From the NCBI RefSeq assembly GCF_030817055.1, contig NZ_JAUSYV010000003.1, forward strand, positions 1 to 49,306: 49,306 bases of DNA, written 5' to 3'. The notes beneath the pieces were generated by a model. The model was not told the DNA's origin. It made no database searches and worked only from the letters and a program-made list of their open reading frames with translations. Both the position numbers and the translations under genes were made by a program. This document shows positions 8,170 through 16,344 of the stretch, piece after piece (within the stretch, counting starts at the first letter, position 1; every line of letters starts with the position of its first letter). This stretch comes from Bacillus sp. V2I10 (GTDB taxonomy: Bacteria; Bacillota; Bacilli; Bacillales; Bacillaceae).

Positions 8170-8220
8170 GCATACAAAAGGCATGCAACTATTGACTAAC
8201 GCATGCAAAAAGCATACAAT
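8170..8220 (+). promoter_or_regulatory. parMR promoter within parC-like repeats
   Basis: Two 19-bp repeats of the form GCATRCAAAANGCATRCAA lie at 8170-8188 and 8201-8219. A near-consensus promoter is threaded through them: TTGACT 8192-8197, 17 bases, TACAAT 8215-8220. In ParM systems ParR binds tandem centromere repeats and represses the promoter inside them, and this layout matches. The parM start is 54 bases downstream. Confidence 0.7.
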
Positions 8221-8273
8221 AAGGATAAATATTCATTAATTACCACATATTTATTAAGGAGGAAACAGTAAAA

Positions 8274-9416
8274 ATGGGAAGATTTGTTTCAATTGATATT
8301 GGAAACGATGCTGTAAAGGGCTACTTAGGAGACCTCAACAACCAGATTTACATACCGAATGTTATTGCAGAAGTGAAAGACCGAGAAATTGTCGAAATGG
8401 AAAAGAATCCTTTAAATGCACTTCATGTAGAAATAACTTCATCAGCTTTGAAGAAAAAAAACGGAAATTACGCAGTTGGTAACTTAGCAGCAAAATATCC
8501 TAACAACGATGAACTATCACCAGATCAAGACAAATCAGATAACGATCAGCCTGTAATTATGCTTTTAGCTTCACTAGCATTTGACGCAGTTAATCATTTT
8601 AAAGAAGACGATGGGATTATTGAAGCCACTTACTTTTTATCTACTGGATTACCTTTAGATGAAACTAAAAAAGCGAAAGCAAAAGACTTTCGTAAGAAAT
8701 TAAAGAATTCACAACATGAAGTTAAATTCTTGAAAACCCCTGAACTTGAAGGTAAAATAGTTCGAATTAAATTCGAACAAGTTTTGGTAAACACCGAAGG
8801 CTTTGCTGCATTTGTAGACTTAACTACCAATAATGACGGATCAACGAAAAATGAAGATCTTTTAGGAAAGACAATTTTGATTAATGATATTGGTGGGCTA
8901 TCCACGGATTCAGCCATAATTACAAGTGAAGCAGAAGTTGATAATGAGTATAGCATTGGAATCAAGAAAGGTGTCTCTACGTACCTAGATAACATTATTA
9001 AACAAGTTTACTCTAAACATAAATACTCAATAAAGAGTCGCCGTACCTTAGTTGAGATTATCTCAAATGAAGACCCCGAAGAACAAAATCACATTTGGGT
9101 AAATGGCAATCGCGTTTCAATCAAGGATATTGTAGATCAAGAACTTTCTATTTTGGCCAAAGAAGAGTATAAACTTATTAAAGATATGTGGCGAAACGAA
9201 CCTAATATTAGACTCGCATATCAAATCGGTGGAGGCTCTTTAGTTTTAAAACCTTATTTAACTGAGCTTAATTCATCTGATAAAAACTATCCCCTGCGAT
9301 TCTTATCAAAAGAAGATAGCGTATGGATAATTGCCCGAGCATACTTTAAGATTCTTCTGATGTATCTTCAAAGCAAAGGATTGTCTACACAAGAAGTAGC
9401 CGCAAATAAAGAGTGA
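8274..9416 (+). CDS. parM: ParM-type actin-like plasmid segregation ATPase
   Basis: 380 residues. The opening FVSIDIGNDAVKGYLG is the actin-fold phosphate-1 motif. ILINDIGGLSTDSAII (about 202) is phosphate-2, and QIGGGSLVLKPYL (about 321) is the adenosine-binding glycine motif. Such proteins polymerise into filaments that push sister plasmids apart. GGAGGAAA lies eight bases before the ATG. The gene follows centromere-like repeats and is followed at once by a parR-like gene, so a type II partition cassette is clear. Sequence type is of the Bacillus ParM group rather than Alp7A or AlfA by length, but that sub-assignment is from memory. Confidence 0.88.
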   Translation: MGRFVSIDIGNDAVKGYLGDLNNQIYIPNVIAEVKDREIVEMEKNPLNALHVEITSSALKKKNGNYAVGNLAAKYPNNDELSPDQDKSDNDQPVIMLLASLAFDAVNHFKEDDGIIEATYFLSTGLPLDETKKAKAKDFRKKLKNSQHEVKFLKTPELEGKIVRIKFEQVLVNTEGFAAFVDLTTNNDGSTKNEDLLGKTILINDIGGLSTDSAIITSEAEVDNEYSIGIKKGVSTYLDNIIKQVYSKHKYSIKSRRTLVEIISNEDPEEQNHIWVNGNRVSIKDIVDQELSILAKEEYKLIKDMWRNEPNIRLAYQIGGGSLVLKPYLTELNSSDKNYPLRFLSKEDSVWIIARAYFKILLMYLQSKGLSTQEVAANKE

Positions 9417-9421
9417 TTTTT

Positions 9422-9853
9422 ATGGAACAATTTGAACCTGGCAAAACGATCTCGTTTCGTCTGCCACAAGATACTCCTGTATCGGTAAGTAAATATTTAA
9501 CAAGAAGAAAAAATAGATTAGGCAGGAAATTCAGCAGTGAAATCGCCCCTCTTTTTGTATCAGCAATTTCTCAAAAGATTTCCAAAACATCAGAGGAAGA
9601 TACTATTTCTGTTCCTCTCCCTAAAGGAATTACTAATGAACAAAAAGAATGGCTAAATCACCCACATACAAAAGCTTTAATTAGTCAACTTCTCTACCAG
9701 GTTATTAACAAACCTGCTTCAGGTTTTGATTTCGATACAAACGTAGTTAAAAATGAAGATATTGACTCTCAATCCTTTAAAGTAAACAATACTGTTAAGA
9801 ACTTTGCACAAAAAACGTTTCTTAATTTTGAAGATGATGACGATGACGATTGA
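9422..9853 (+). CDS. parR: ParR-like centromere-binding protein
   Basis: 143 residues from the ATG at 9422, which has AAAGAG eight bases upstream; a GTG at 9413 overlaps the parM stop and is less likely. The N-terminus (KTISFRLPQDTPVSVSKYLTRRK) suggests a ribbon-helix-helix DNA-binding strand. The C-terminus is very acidic (EDDDDDD), as expected for a tail that contacts ParM filaments. Its place directly after parM makes it the adaptor of the segregation system. A terminator follows immediately. Confidence 0.8.
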   Translation: MEQFEPGKTISFRLPQDTPVSVSKYLTRRKNRLGRKFSSEIAPLFVSAISQKISKTSEEDTISVPLPKGITNEQKEWLNHPHTKALISQLLYQVINKPASGFDFDTNVVKNEDIDSQSFKVNNTVKNFAQKTFLNFEDDDDDD

Positions 9854-9880
9854 ACCCACTTTTTGTGGGTTTTTTCTTTT
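9854..9880 (+). terminator. Terminator of parMR
   Basis: AACCCACTTTTTGTGGGTTTTTT directly after the parR stop: ACCCAC pairs with GTGGGT, followed by a T-run. Confidence 0.85.
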
Positions 9881-10044
9881 TACGCAAAATAAGACAAAAC
9901 TAGATAAAGGATTTTACATAATAAATGATAATTTACTACTTAAATAGTTAGTAAAAATGAAAACTATACTCAAAACACACTAAAATATATGCTATTATGG
10001 TTTAGTTGTAGTTCATATATAATCATAATCAACAACTAATATAT

Positions 10045-10227
10045 TCTACATATGGTATAGAGTTTACAAGTGGACAATGTTCTCCGAATATCAAATAAGC
10101 ACACATTCAAAAACTATCACATGTGGTATATTTCGATATTCATTTCAAACTCTTTTAAATCAAGATTTGTAATCTACATGTATCTTTTATTCTACAAGTG
10201 CTCCATAAATTATAAACCACTTGTAAT
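10045..10227. repeat. Cluster of six CTACAWGTGG-like boxes
   Basis: Related words lie at 10045-10056 (TCTACATATGGT), 10063-10073 (TTTACAAGTGG), 10116-10126 (ATCACATGTGG), 10173-10183 (TCTACATGTAT), 10191-10201 (TCTACAAGTGC) and inverted at 10217-10227 (CCACTTGTAAT). They fill the AT-rich gap before the RacA-like gene. Likely binding sites for that protein: an operator or a second centromere-like locus. Confidence 0.55.
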
Positions 10228-10297
10228 ACGTACTCCATATATAGATAGTTAATCTGATTAATCTACTCAAAAGAATACAAAGAGGGGGTTTATACTA

Positions 10298-10966
10298 ATG
10301 AATTTTTGGAAAATTAGTGATTTTGTCGAAGTAATTAAACGCAACCTTGATATTACATCTCTTCATATGAATACAGTTGATGGTTGGTTTAAAAGATTGG
10401 AGACTGATCGTATCCATTACATCAATCGATCTGAAGACACCAATGAAAAAATATATGATGACCTTGATTTAAAAATAGCGATATTTATTAAAAGTCGCCG
10501 AGAAGACAAATGGTCACTCGCTGCAATCTCAAGAGATCTTCAAAATCATTTTGATCTAAGACCTTTCCCAAAAAACGATTCAAACTTTCCATCATCTTAT
10601 GTAGACGACATAGAGTCTATAAAACAGCATTTATCTATTGAAATGCGTGCTTCATTTGAAGAATTAGCTGCCACGAAGATTGAAGAGTTGAAAAATCAGT
10701 ATGAATCAATAATAAAACAGCTACCTCAGCCAATATCAGTGGAAGAGCAAAAAGACCAAAGGTTTCAAGATATGGTTTTACGAAAGAGGATTGAAAATAA
10801 GCTAGAGGATGAAGCACTTAAATTGTGGTCTACAAAACCCGAATCTGAGCGGACAAAAAGAGTAGGATTTTTTAGAACAGAAGTGGATTATGATAAAAAA
10901 TACCGTTTTATTAAAGATTATGTAAACAATAACTTTGAAATAAAACTCAAAGAGGAGCTGTTTTAA
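10298..10966 (+). CDS. RacA/MerR-like DNA-binding coiled-coil protein
   Basis: 222 residues. The first 75 resemble a MerR-type winged helix (FWKISDFVEVIKRN; TVDGWFKRLETDRIHYINR; LDLKIAIFIKSRR). A glutamate/lysine-rich helical region (about 105-170) is likely a coiled coil, and the tail is basic. Plasmid proteins of this layout resemble the chromosome-anchoring protein RacA. GAGGGGG precedes the ATG. The upstream gap holds six related palindromic boxes, so it may bind its own upstream region. A role in plasmid anchoring or regulation is plausible; the family name is moderately secure. Confidence 0.6.
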   Translation: MNFWKISDFVEVIKRNLDITSLHMNTVDGWFKRLETDRIHYINRSEDTNEKIYDDLDLKIAIFIKSRREDKWSLAAISRDLQNHFDLRPFPKNDSNFPSSYVDDIESIKQHLSIEMRASFEELAATKIEELKNQYESIIKQLPQPISVEEQKDQRFQDMVLRKRIENKLEDEALKLWSTKPESERTKRVGFFRTEVDYDKKYRFIKDYVNNNFEIKLKEELF

Positions 10967-11087
10967 ATACTCAAACAAGAAAAATAATGCTCTAGTTAGT
11001 GCAGATATATTGGTTGCTGGAAGTGCAACCTCAATGACCGAGCAGTCTTATACAAGTACGTGTGAGCTAGTTTTAAGGAGGGTACTA

Positions 11088-11855
11088 ATGGAGAAATGGG
11101 AAATGGTTCTTAACAAGTTTATTAAAGATTGGGAAACCAGGGACGATGTAAGTGCTGCACTAGTATGTGGAAGTTACATAACAGGTAATCCATCTAAACG
11201 CTCTGACTTAGACGTGCATATAATTTTATCTAACGAAGTTGAATGGAGAGAAAGAGGAAATAAGATTTTTAATGGTCTTCTTATTGAATACTTTGTTAAT
11301 CCACCGAAGCAAATTCGTAAATATTTTCAAGAAGATTTCCAAACTCGTCGAACAATGTCTATGGTTCAGTTTATTACAGGTAAAGTAGTATTCGATAAAA
11401 CCAATGTTATTCAATCATTAAAAATAGAAGCTGCAGAATGGATACAAAAGAAATATAATAGCATTAATAGAGTATCTTTAGAGGTTAATAAATATGGAAT
11501 TTGGGATACTGGAGACAATTTACAAGATTGTTATGAACAACAAAGACCGGACTTTTACCTCGTATACTACAACTCACTTACAAATCTATTCCAACAATAT
11601 TGTACTTATCTCGGACTAGATATTGTTCCCTACTATCAAATCAATTCATATTTAACAGATCCTTTATATCAGAAAAAGTATTTAAAAGAAGCTTTTCCAG
11701 ACCCTGTTTTCAGTAGTTTGTTTATTGAAGCGTTACAAGAGAACATAGATGTAGAAATGATGAAAAGCTATGAGCAGTTAAGCCAATACGTTTTAAACAA
11801 AATGGGTGGTTTCAATATAGATGGTTGGAAAATCAAAAGTCGTGTAGAGGAATAA
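11088..11855 (+). CDS. Nucleotidyltransferase-domain protein
   Basis: 255 residues from the ATG at 11088 with AAGGAGGG seven bases upstream; a longer frame from 11010 lacks a ribosome site. The pattern CGSYITGNPSKRSDLDVHII (about 25-44) is the polymerase-beta-type nucleotidyltransferase motif GS(x)nG..SDxD. The remainder is helical and resembles the ANT/streptomycin-type adenylyltransferase layout only loosely. Substrate unknown: an antibiotic or a protein or RNA could be modified. It stands alone after the RacA-like gene. Confidence 0.7.
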   Translation: MEKWEMVLNKFIKDWETRDDVSAALVCGSYITGNPSKRSDLDVHIILSNEVEWRERGNKIFNGLLIEYFVNPPKQIRKYFQEDFQTRRTMSMVQFITGKVVFDKTNVIQSLKIEAAEWIQKKYNSINRVSLEVNKYGIWDTGDNLQDCYEQQRPDFYLVYYNSLTNLFQQYCTYLGLDIVPYYQINSYLTDPLYQKKYLKEAFPDPVFSSLFIEALQENIDVEMMKSYEQLSQYVLNKMGGFNIDGWKIKSRVEE

Positions 11856-12055
11856 CTCCTTTTATGCTATTTTTAATTACTAACATCCATTATAAGGATT
11901 AACATACAACCACAATCGGGCGCGTTTCTTCAATAAGAGGAAGCGCTTTTTAAATATTGCTAAGGGGAAGTTTTGTTTAATAACCAAAGTCTAAAAAAGG
12001 TATATGATATTTAAAAGTTGAAAGTATTAATTGTCAATTATAAAAGGAGGTTCGA

Positions 12056-12547
12056 ATGGAGTCTAAAACTATAAGGGCATTGTTTGAATATAATTGGAAT
12101 CTTCGACAGCGATGGTTTGAATGGTGCAAAGAAATACCTTTACAAGAACTGATGAAAGATAGAAATGGCGGGCATAAGGGGATTTTAAATACACTATTTC
12201 ATATTGTAGATGTAGAGCAAAGGTGGATTACAGGGTTAGCAAAAGTTGAGCCTAATACATATATATTTTCTGATTACAGTACACTGGAGGAAATAATAGC
12301 ATTTTCCAATATTTTAAAAGAAAGAACCATTCACTTCTTGGATAATTATATTGTAGAAAACACCGATGTTTTAAGTGCGGTAAATAAAAAGGGAGAGAAT
12401 GTGTCCCATCTTTATATAGAAGTTATTCTGCATCTTTCAGTTCACGAAGTTCATCATATGGGTCAACTTTCTGTTTGGGCAAGAGAAATAGGAAAAGAAC
12501 CTGTCTCTGCGAATTTAATTGGTCTAAATCTGTTCAACAATAAATGA
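12056..12547 (+). CDS. DinB/YfiT-like metal-binding protein
   Basis: 163-residue four-helix-bundle protein of the DinB type. Metal-ligand histidines are visible in TLFHIVDVEQRWI (about 46) and in HLSVHEVHHMGQLSVW (about 125-140), the usual three-histidine arrangement. The family includes bacillithiol-dependent transferases (BstA) and uncharacterised stress proteins. AAAGGAGG precedes the start. Monocistronic; the next gene is preceded by its own riboswitch. Function beyond the fold is not assigned. Confidence 0.8.
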   Translation: MESKTIRALFEYNWNLRQRWFEWCKEIPLQELMKDRNGGHKGILNTLFHIVDVEQRWITGLAKVEPNTYIFSDYSTLEEIIAFSNILKERTIHFLDNYIVENTDVLSAVNKKGENVSHLYIEVILHLSVHEVHHMGQLSVWAREIGKEPVSANLIGLNLFNNK

Positions 12548-12779
12548 TTCATATTAAGCAAATGGGGGCTTTCTTGGAGTACCCATGCAGCGTTTATGTT
12601 CCAGGGCGATCTTCAACAATCGGGCAGGATTGTGGAGGATTGTTCTCAAAAAAATGAGGCAGATTAGTACAAGAAGCAGATGCACTTTTTAACTTATGGA
12701 ACTTCTTTGTTCAAGAAGTTAATTTAATAATACTTAACTACTACCTTGACCTTTTATTATCCATATTTTAGAATTAAAC

Positions 12780-13058
12780 CTAATATACTAAGAGAGCGAT
12801 GAAGAAGAAGAGTAAGCTTTAAGAACGCTTCAGAGAGCTGATGGTTGGTGAAAATCAGTGCGGTATTATTGTTGAATGGGCTTCTGAGCTACTAGACTGA
12901 AATAAGTAGTAGGTTTAGCGGATTGTCTTACCGTTAAAAGAGACTAAGTATCGAAACGAATTTACTGTTTCAGTACGGATAAGTGCGTTTACATTTGTAA
13001 ACGAATGAAGGTGGCACCACGGGTTACTCGTCCTTTTTGGGATGGGTAACCCTTTTTG
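12780..13058 (+). promoter_or_regulatory. T-box riboswitch controlling trpS
   Basis: Leader of the tryptophanyl-tRNA synthetase gene. A stem-I region (12790-12900) is followed by the T-box core GAAGGTGGCACCACGGGTT (about 13004-13022) and a terminator built from GGGTTACTCGTCC and GGGATGGGTAACCC with a T-run (13019-13056). A UGG triplet in GAATGGGC (about 12877) could be the Trp specifier, but I did not fold stem I to prove it. T-box leaders read uncharged tRNA, so this synthetase would be induced on tryptophan-tRNA shortage. Confidence 0.88.
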
Positions 13059-13090
13059 TATTTAATTAATTTTATATTTGGAGGTTTATA

Positions 13091-14089
13091 ATGAAAAAAA
13101 CGATTTTAACTGGAATTAAACCTACGGGACAAATTCATTTGGGGAATTATATTGGAGCGATAAAGCCAGCCTTGGAATTAGCTAAGATTCAAGATTATAA
13201 ACCAGCATACTTTGTTGCCGATTATCATGGTCTAACAAAAATCTATAATGCTGAAGAATTTCGACATTTGTCATATGGAATAGCAGCAACATGGTTAGCA
13301 TTGGGGCTTGATCCTGATAAGGTAATCTTTTATAGACAATCTGATGTTCCTGAGATATTTGAATTAAACTGGATATTTAGCTGTTTTGCATCAAAGGGAT
13401 TATTGAATAGGGCTCATGCTTATAAAGCTATTGTTGATAACAATAAAAACTCGCAAAAGGATTTAGATTATGGTGTCAATATGGGATTATTCAACTACCC
13501 GATTCTAATGGCAGCAGATATTTTGATGTTTAAAACGGAAGTTGTACCTGTTGGAAAAGACCAAGTACAACATGTAGAAATAGCTAGGGATATTGCTGAA
13601 AGTTTTAATAATAATTACGGGGAGACATTCTTGTTACCTGAGTACAAAATACAAGAAGACACCGCTGTATTGCCTGGATTAGATGGTCGGAAAATGAGTA
13701 AAAGTTATAATAATACAATTCCACTTTTTGAAGAACCAAACAAATTACAAAAGCTCATAAATAAGATAAAAACCGATTCATTGCCACCAGAGGCACCGAA
13801 AGACCCTGATACGTCAGTTCTATTTACGTTATATAAAGAATTTGCTTCTCCAACTGAAGTAGAAAAAATGAAAGAACAATATTTAAATGGTATTGGCTGG
13901 GGTGAAGCAAAAAAAGAGTTGTTCAATGTTATGGATAGATTTTTAAAACAACCACGGGAGAAATATAATGAGCTTATGGACTCCCCTGAAACATTAGATG
14001 AAATTTTGAAAAATGGAGCAGAGAAAGCAAGATCAATCAGTGCTCCATTCTTAAAAGAAATTAAACGTAAAATTGGGTTTTATGCATAG
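13091..14089 (+). CDS. trpS: Tryptophanyl-tRNA synthetase (plasmid copy)
   Basis: 332-residue class I synthetase charging tRNA-Trp. The HIGH-type motif appears as IHLGNYIGA (about 16), KMSKS as GRKMSKSYNN (about 197), and the tryptophan-pocket region GLFNYPILMAADIL (about 131) is intact. Length is normal, so it should be active. A complete T-box leader precedes it. Because the chromosome must carry its own trpS, a second copy under tRNA control suggests a variant that tolerates a TrpRS inhibitor such as indolmycin, or supply during starvation. That purpose is inference. Confidence 0.93.
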   Translation: MKKTILTGIKPTGQIHLGNYIGAIKPALELAKIQDYKPAYFVADYHGLTKIYNAEEFRHLSYGIAATWLALGLDPDKVIFYRQSDVPEIFELNWIFSCFASKGLLNRAHAYKAIVDNNKNSQKDLDYGVNMGLFNYPILMAADILMFKTEVVPVGKDQVQHVEIARDIAESFNNNYGETFLLPEYKIQEDTAVLPGLDGRKMSKSYNNTIPLFEEPNKLQKLINKIKTDSLPPEAPKDPDTSVLFTLYKEFASPTEVEKMKEQYLNGIGWGEAKKELFNVMDRFLKQPREKYNELMDSPETLDEILKNGAEKARSISAPFLKEIKRKIGFYA

Positions 14090-14158
14090 GTATTTTGCAA
14101 AATAACGTGATTAATATAGCACTGGTTTCAAAAGCATTAAATAGTATTATTTATCTTC

Positions 14159-14271
14159 CACAATCGGGGGCGATTGCTTAACAAAGTGTCGCCTCTTCTT
14201 ATTGAAGTAAAGGGCAGGATTATGGAAGAGTGAGTATTTGTTTCTTTGCAACAATCGGGCCATTTTGTGGA
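14159..14271. repeat. Intergenic repeat R, copy 1
   Basis: 113-bp repeat nearly identical to 20934-21047 and, over its first part, to 15358-15430. It is made of hairpin words such as CACAATCGGGGGCGATTG, a segment AACAAAGTGTCGCCTC and a final GCAACAATCGGGCC. No coding potential. It fills the gap between trpS and the AadE-like gene. Confidence 0.85.
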
Positions 14272-14400
14272 ATAAAATTTTAAAAGGAAATTAGATTTAA
14301 TTGTTAAAGTATGGAGTACGTGTGCAGTTTAGCTAAATAAGAATATGAAGGAATAAGTAGTTTTTATATAGAAATGTAAAAATGATAGGAGATGATAAAA

Positions 14401-15279
14401 ATGAAAAAAGAAAAAGAAATGTTTAGACAGTTATTTGACTGGGCTAAAAACAATGAAGAAATTCGTACAATCATTCTAACAAGTTCACGTGCAAACCCTA
14501 ATGCCTTTATAGATATGTTTACTGATTATGACTTTGAACTTTTCGTAAAAGATTTAGGTCCTTTTTTAAAAAGCGACAAATGGTTAGAAAATTTCGGAAC
14601 AATTATAAAACGTGTTCCCTTGAAAGCAATCGAAAGTGAAAACTGGATTACTCGTCTTGTTCTATATGAAGATGGGACAAAGATTGACTTTCAAATATCT
14701 ACTAATGAGTCTGTAAAAAAACTTGCTAATGAAACTAAAATACCACCTGAGTATGACAATGGTTATAAAGTGTTACTGGATAAAGATAACCTTACCCAAG
14801 GTATAAAATCTCCTTCATATACAGCGTTTATTACTAAAAAACCAACTGAAGAAGAGTATTTTGAAATTATGAATAGCTTTTGGGGAGATACAGCCTACGT
14901 TGCAAATAGTCTTTGGCGTGATGAATTGTATTATGTTAAGTTTATGCTTGATAATATAATTCGCTTTAACTATTTACAAAAAGTAATTGAATGGTATTTA
15001 GGAGTAAAATACGATTGGAAGATAAACCCCAATAAATATGGGCGATGGTTTAAAAGATATTTGGATAAACCAACTTGGGAAGATCTAGAGAAGACATTTG
15101 TCGGTGCAAATATAGAGGATAATTGGAATGCTCTTTTTAAGACTGCTGACCTATTTAGTAGATTAAGTAAAGATATCGGAGAGAATTTATATACATATCC
15201 TTTGGAATATGAAAAAAAGATAAGAGAATATTTATTAAAGGTAAAAAACTTAGACAAAAACGCTAATACTTTTGAATAA
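14401..15279 (+). CDS. Aminoglycoside 6-adenylyltransferase-like protein (AadE family)
   Basis: 292 residues from the second ATG, which has GGAG nine bases upstream; the ATG at 14392 abuts the same GGAG and is too close. LTSSRANP (about 26) and FTDYDFELFV (about 42) reproduce the nucleotidyltransferase motif of ANT(6) enzymes, and IDFQI carries the third acidic residue. WLGVKYDWKINPNKYGRWF-like text (about 200-215, here WYLGVKYDWK) is characteristic of the family. Such enzymes adenylylate streptomycin in Gram-positives, but many chromosomal and plasmid relatives have no tested activity. Flanked by repeat R copies on both sides. Confidence 0.85.
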   Translation: MKKEKEMFRQLFDWAKNNEEIRTIILTSSRANPNAFIDMFTDYDFELFVKDLGPFLKSDKWLENFGTIIKRVPLKAIESENWITRLVLYEDGTKIDFQISTNESVKKLANETKIPPEYDNGYKVLLDKDNLTQGIKSPSYTAFITKKPTEEEYFEIMNSFWGDTAYVANSLWRDELYYVKFMLDNIIRFNYLQKVIEWYLGVKYDWKINPNKYGRWFKRYLDKPTWEDLEKTFVGANIEDNWNALFKTADLFSRLSKDIGENLYTYPLEYEKKIREYLLKVKNLDKNANTFE

Positions 15280-15357
15280 TAAATTATGATAATACAATTA
15301 ACTTCCTTGTTCAACAATCGGGCGCTTTTCTTCAATAAGACAACATAATCGATATTC

Positions 15358-15430
15358 CACAATCGGAGGCGATTGCTTAACAAAGTGTCGCCTCTTCTTA
15401 TTAAAGTAAAGGGCAGGATTGTTGAAGAGT
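15358..15430. repeat. Intergenic repeat R, copy 3 (partial)
   Basis: About 73 bases matching the first part of the repeats at 14159 and 20934 with a few substitutions; it then diverges. A CAACAATCGGGCGC hairpin word precedes it at about 15311. Confidence 0.8.
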
Positions 15431-15514
15431 GGTTTCAAGAGTTTGATCAACAACCGGGCCAGTTAATTGAACAAGGATGTTAGTTGCACGTTAAAAACAA
15501 ACGATGATAAACAG

Positions 15515-15540
15515 AAAAAACCGTTCAATTTTTTGAACGG
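15515..15540 (-). terminator. Terminator of lysE
   Basis: CCGTTCAA (15521-15528) pairs with TTGAACGG (15533-15540), followed on the minus strand by TTTTTT. It lies just beyond the LysE gene stop. Confidence 0.8.
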
Positions 15541-15573
15541 AGAGAATCAAATTAGGTGTGTTAGTAAATGAAT

Positions 15574-16203
15574 TTAAATTCCTGTTTTTATGCCAAAACC
15601 TATTAAAATTAAGCCAGTTGATTTTTGGAATGCCTTCTGGAATTTTGAGTTGTTCAACCATTTTTTTGCGTAATCAATTAGATAAACAAGAAATAGAAAC
15701 CACAATACAGCGAGTAAGGTTAGGATGAAGGCTAATACAATCAATTGCTGGTTTACATTTCCGTTTAAATTGATAAATTGTGGCATGATTGTTATATAAA
15801 CTAAAACAGTCTTTGGATTAAGAATATTATTAAGTAACGCTTGCATAAAGGAATCTTTATTATGCCGATTTGAATACTTCGTAGGTGTATTTGCTTGAGC
15901 TTGAATTTCTTTTAAAGAAAACACGCTTTTAGCAAAAAAACTTTTTATCCCTAAATAAATTAAGTAGGCGGCTCCCAAATATTTGATGGTGCTGAAAAGA
16001 ATGACGGACTTTGCAATGACAACAGATAAGCCAAGGATCGCAATCAGTGTCCAAAACGAAAGTCCCATTGCCATTCCAAAAACCGTATAACGTCCGGCTT
16101 TTGAACCATAGCTAAGTGTGTTTTTTATAAGTAGCATAGTATCTGCTCCAGGTATGATAACCATCATTGCAGCTATTGAGATGTATGTTAGTAAGTTATC
16201 CAT
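15574..16203 (-). CDS. LysE/RhtB family exporter
   Basis: 209-residue inner-membrane exporter with six hydrophobic helices. The family signature PGADTMLLIKNTLSYG (about 19-34) and the helix LKPKTVLVY-like segment (here LNPKTVLVYITIMPQF, about 126) are present. LysE/RhtB proteins export amino acids such as lysine, homoserine or threonine. GGAAGGGAG precedes the ATG. It is divergent from a TrmB-like regulator, and the shared gap has two related inverted operator sites, so the pair is likely a regulator-exporter unit. Substrate not predictable. Confidence 0.88.
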   Translation of the reverse strand: MDNLLTYISIAAMMVIIPGADTMLLIKNTLSYGSKAGRYTVFGMAMGLSFWTLIAILGLSVVIAKSVILFSTIKYLGAAYLIYLGIKSFFAKSVFSLKEIQAQANTPTKYSNRHNKDSFMQALLNNILNPKTVLVYITIMPQFINLNGNVNQQLIVLAFILTLLAVLWFLFLVYLIDYAKKWLNNSKFQKAFQKSTGLILIGFGIKTGI

Positions 16204-16228
16204 ACTATTTCTCCCTTCCTCTCTTTAT

Positions 16229-16324
16229 AGTGACTACCTAAGTAACTACTCATGTAAGTATATCAGATGTCCTTGGAAAAAATCAACAGATTTTGCTAAA
16301 ATATTAGTTACAAAGGTAGCGACT
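16229..16324. promoter_or_regulatory. Paired inverted operator sites in lysE-trmB gap
   Basis: AGTGACTACCTAAGTAACT (16229-16247) and the reverse complement of 16306-16324 (AGTCGCTACCTTTGTAACT) match at 15 of 19 positions. One site lies near each gene start, in opposite orientation. Probable binding sites for the TrmB-like protein. Confidence 0.65.
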
Positions 16325-16344
16325 AAGGTTGTATTGGAGGATTT

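Noticed and set aside
10070..10252. A 60-codon plus-strand frame upstream of the RacA-like gene
   Set aside because: It lies over the cluster of palindromic boxes, has no ribosome site and an odd composition.
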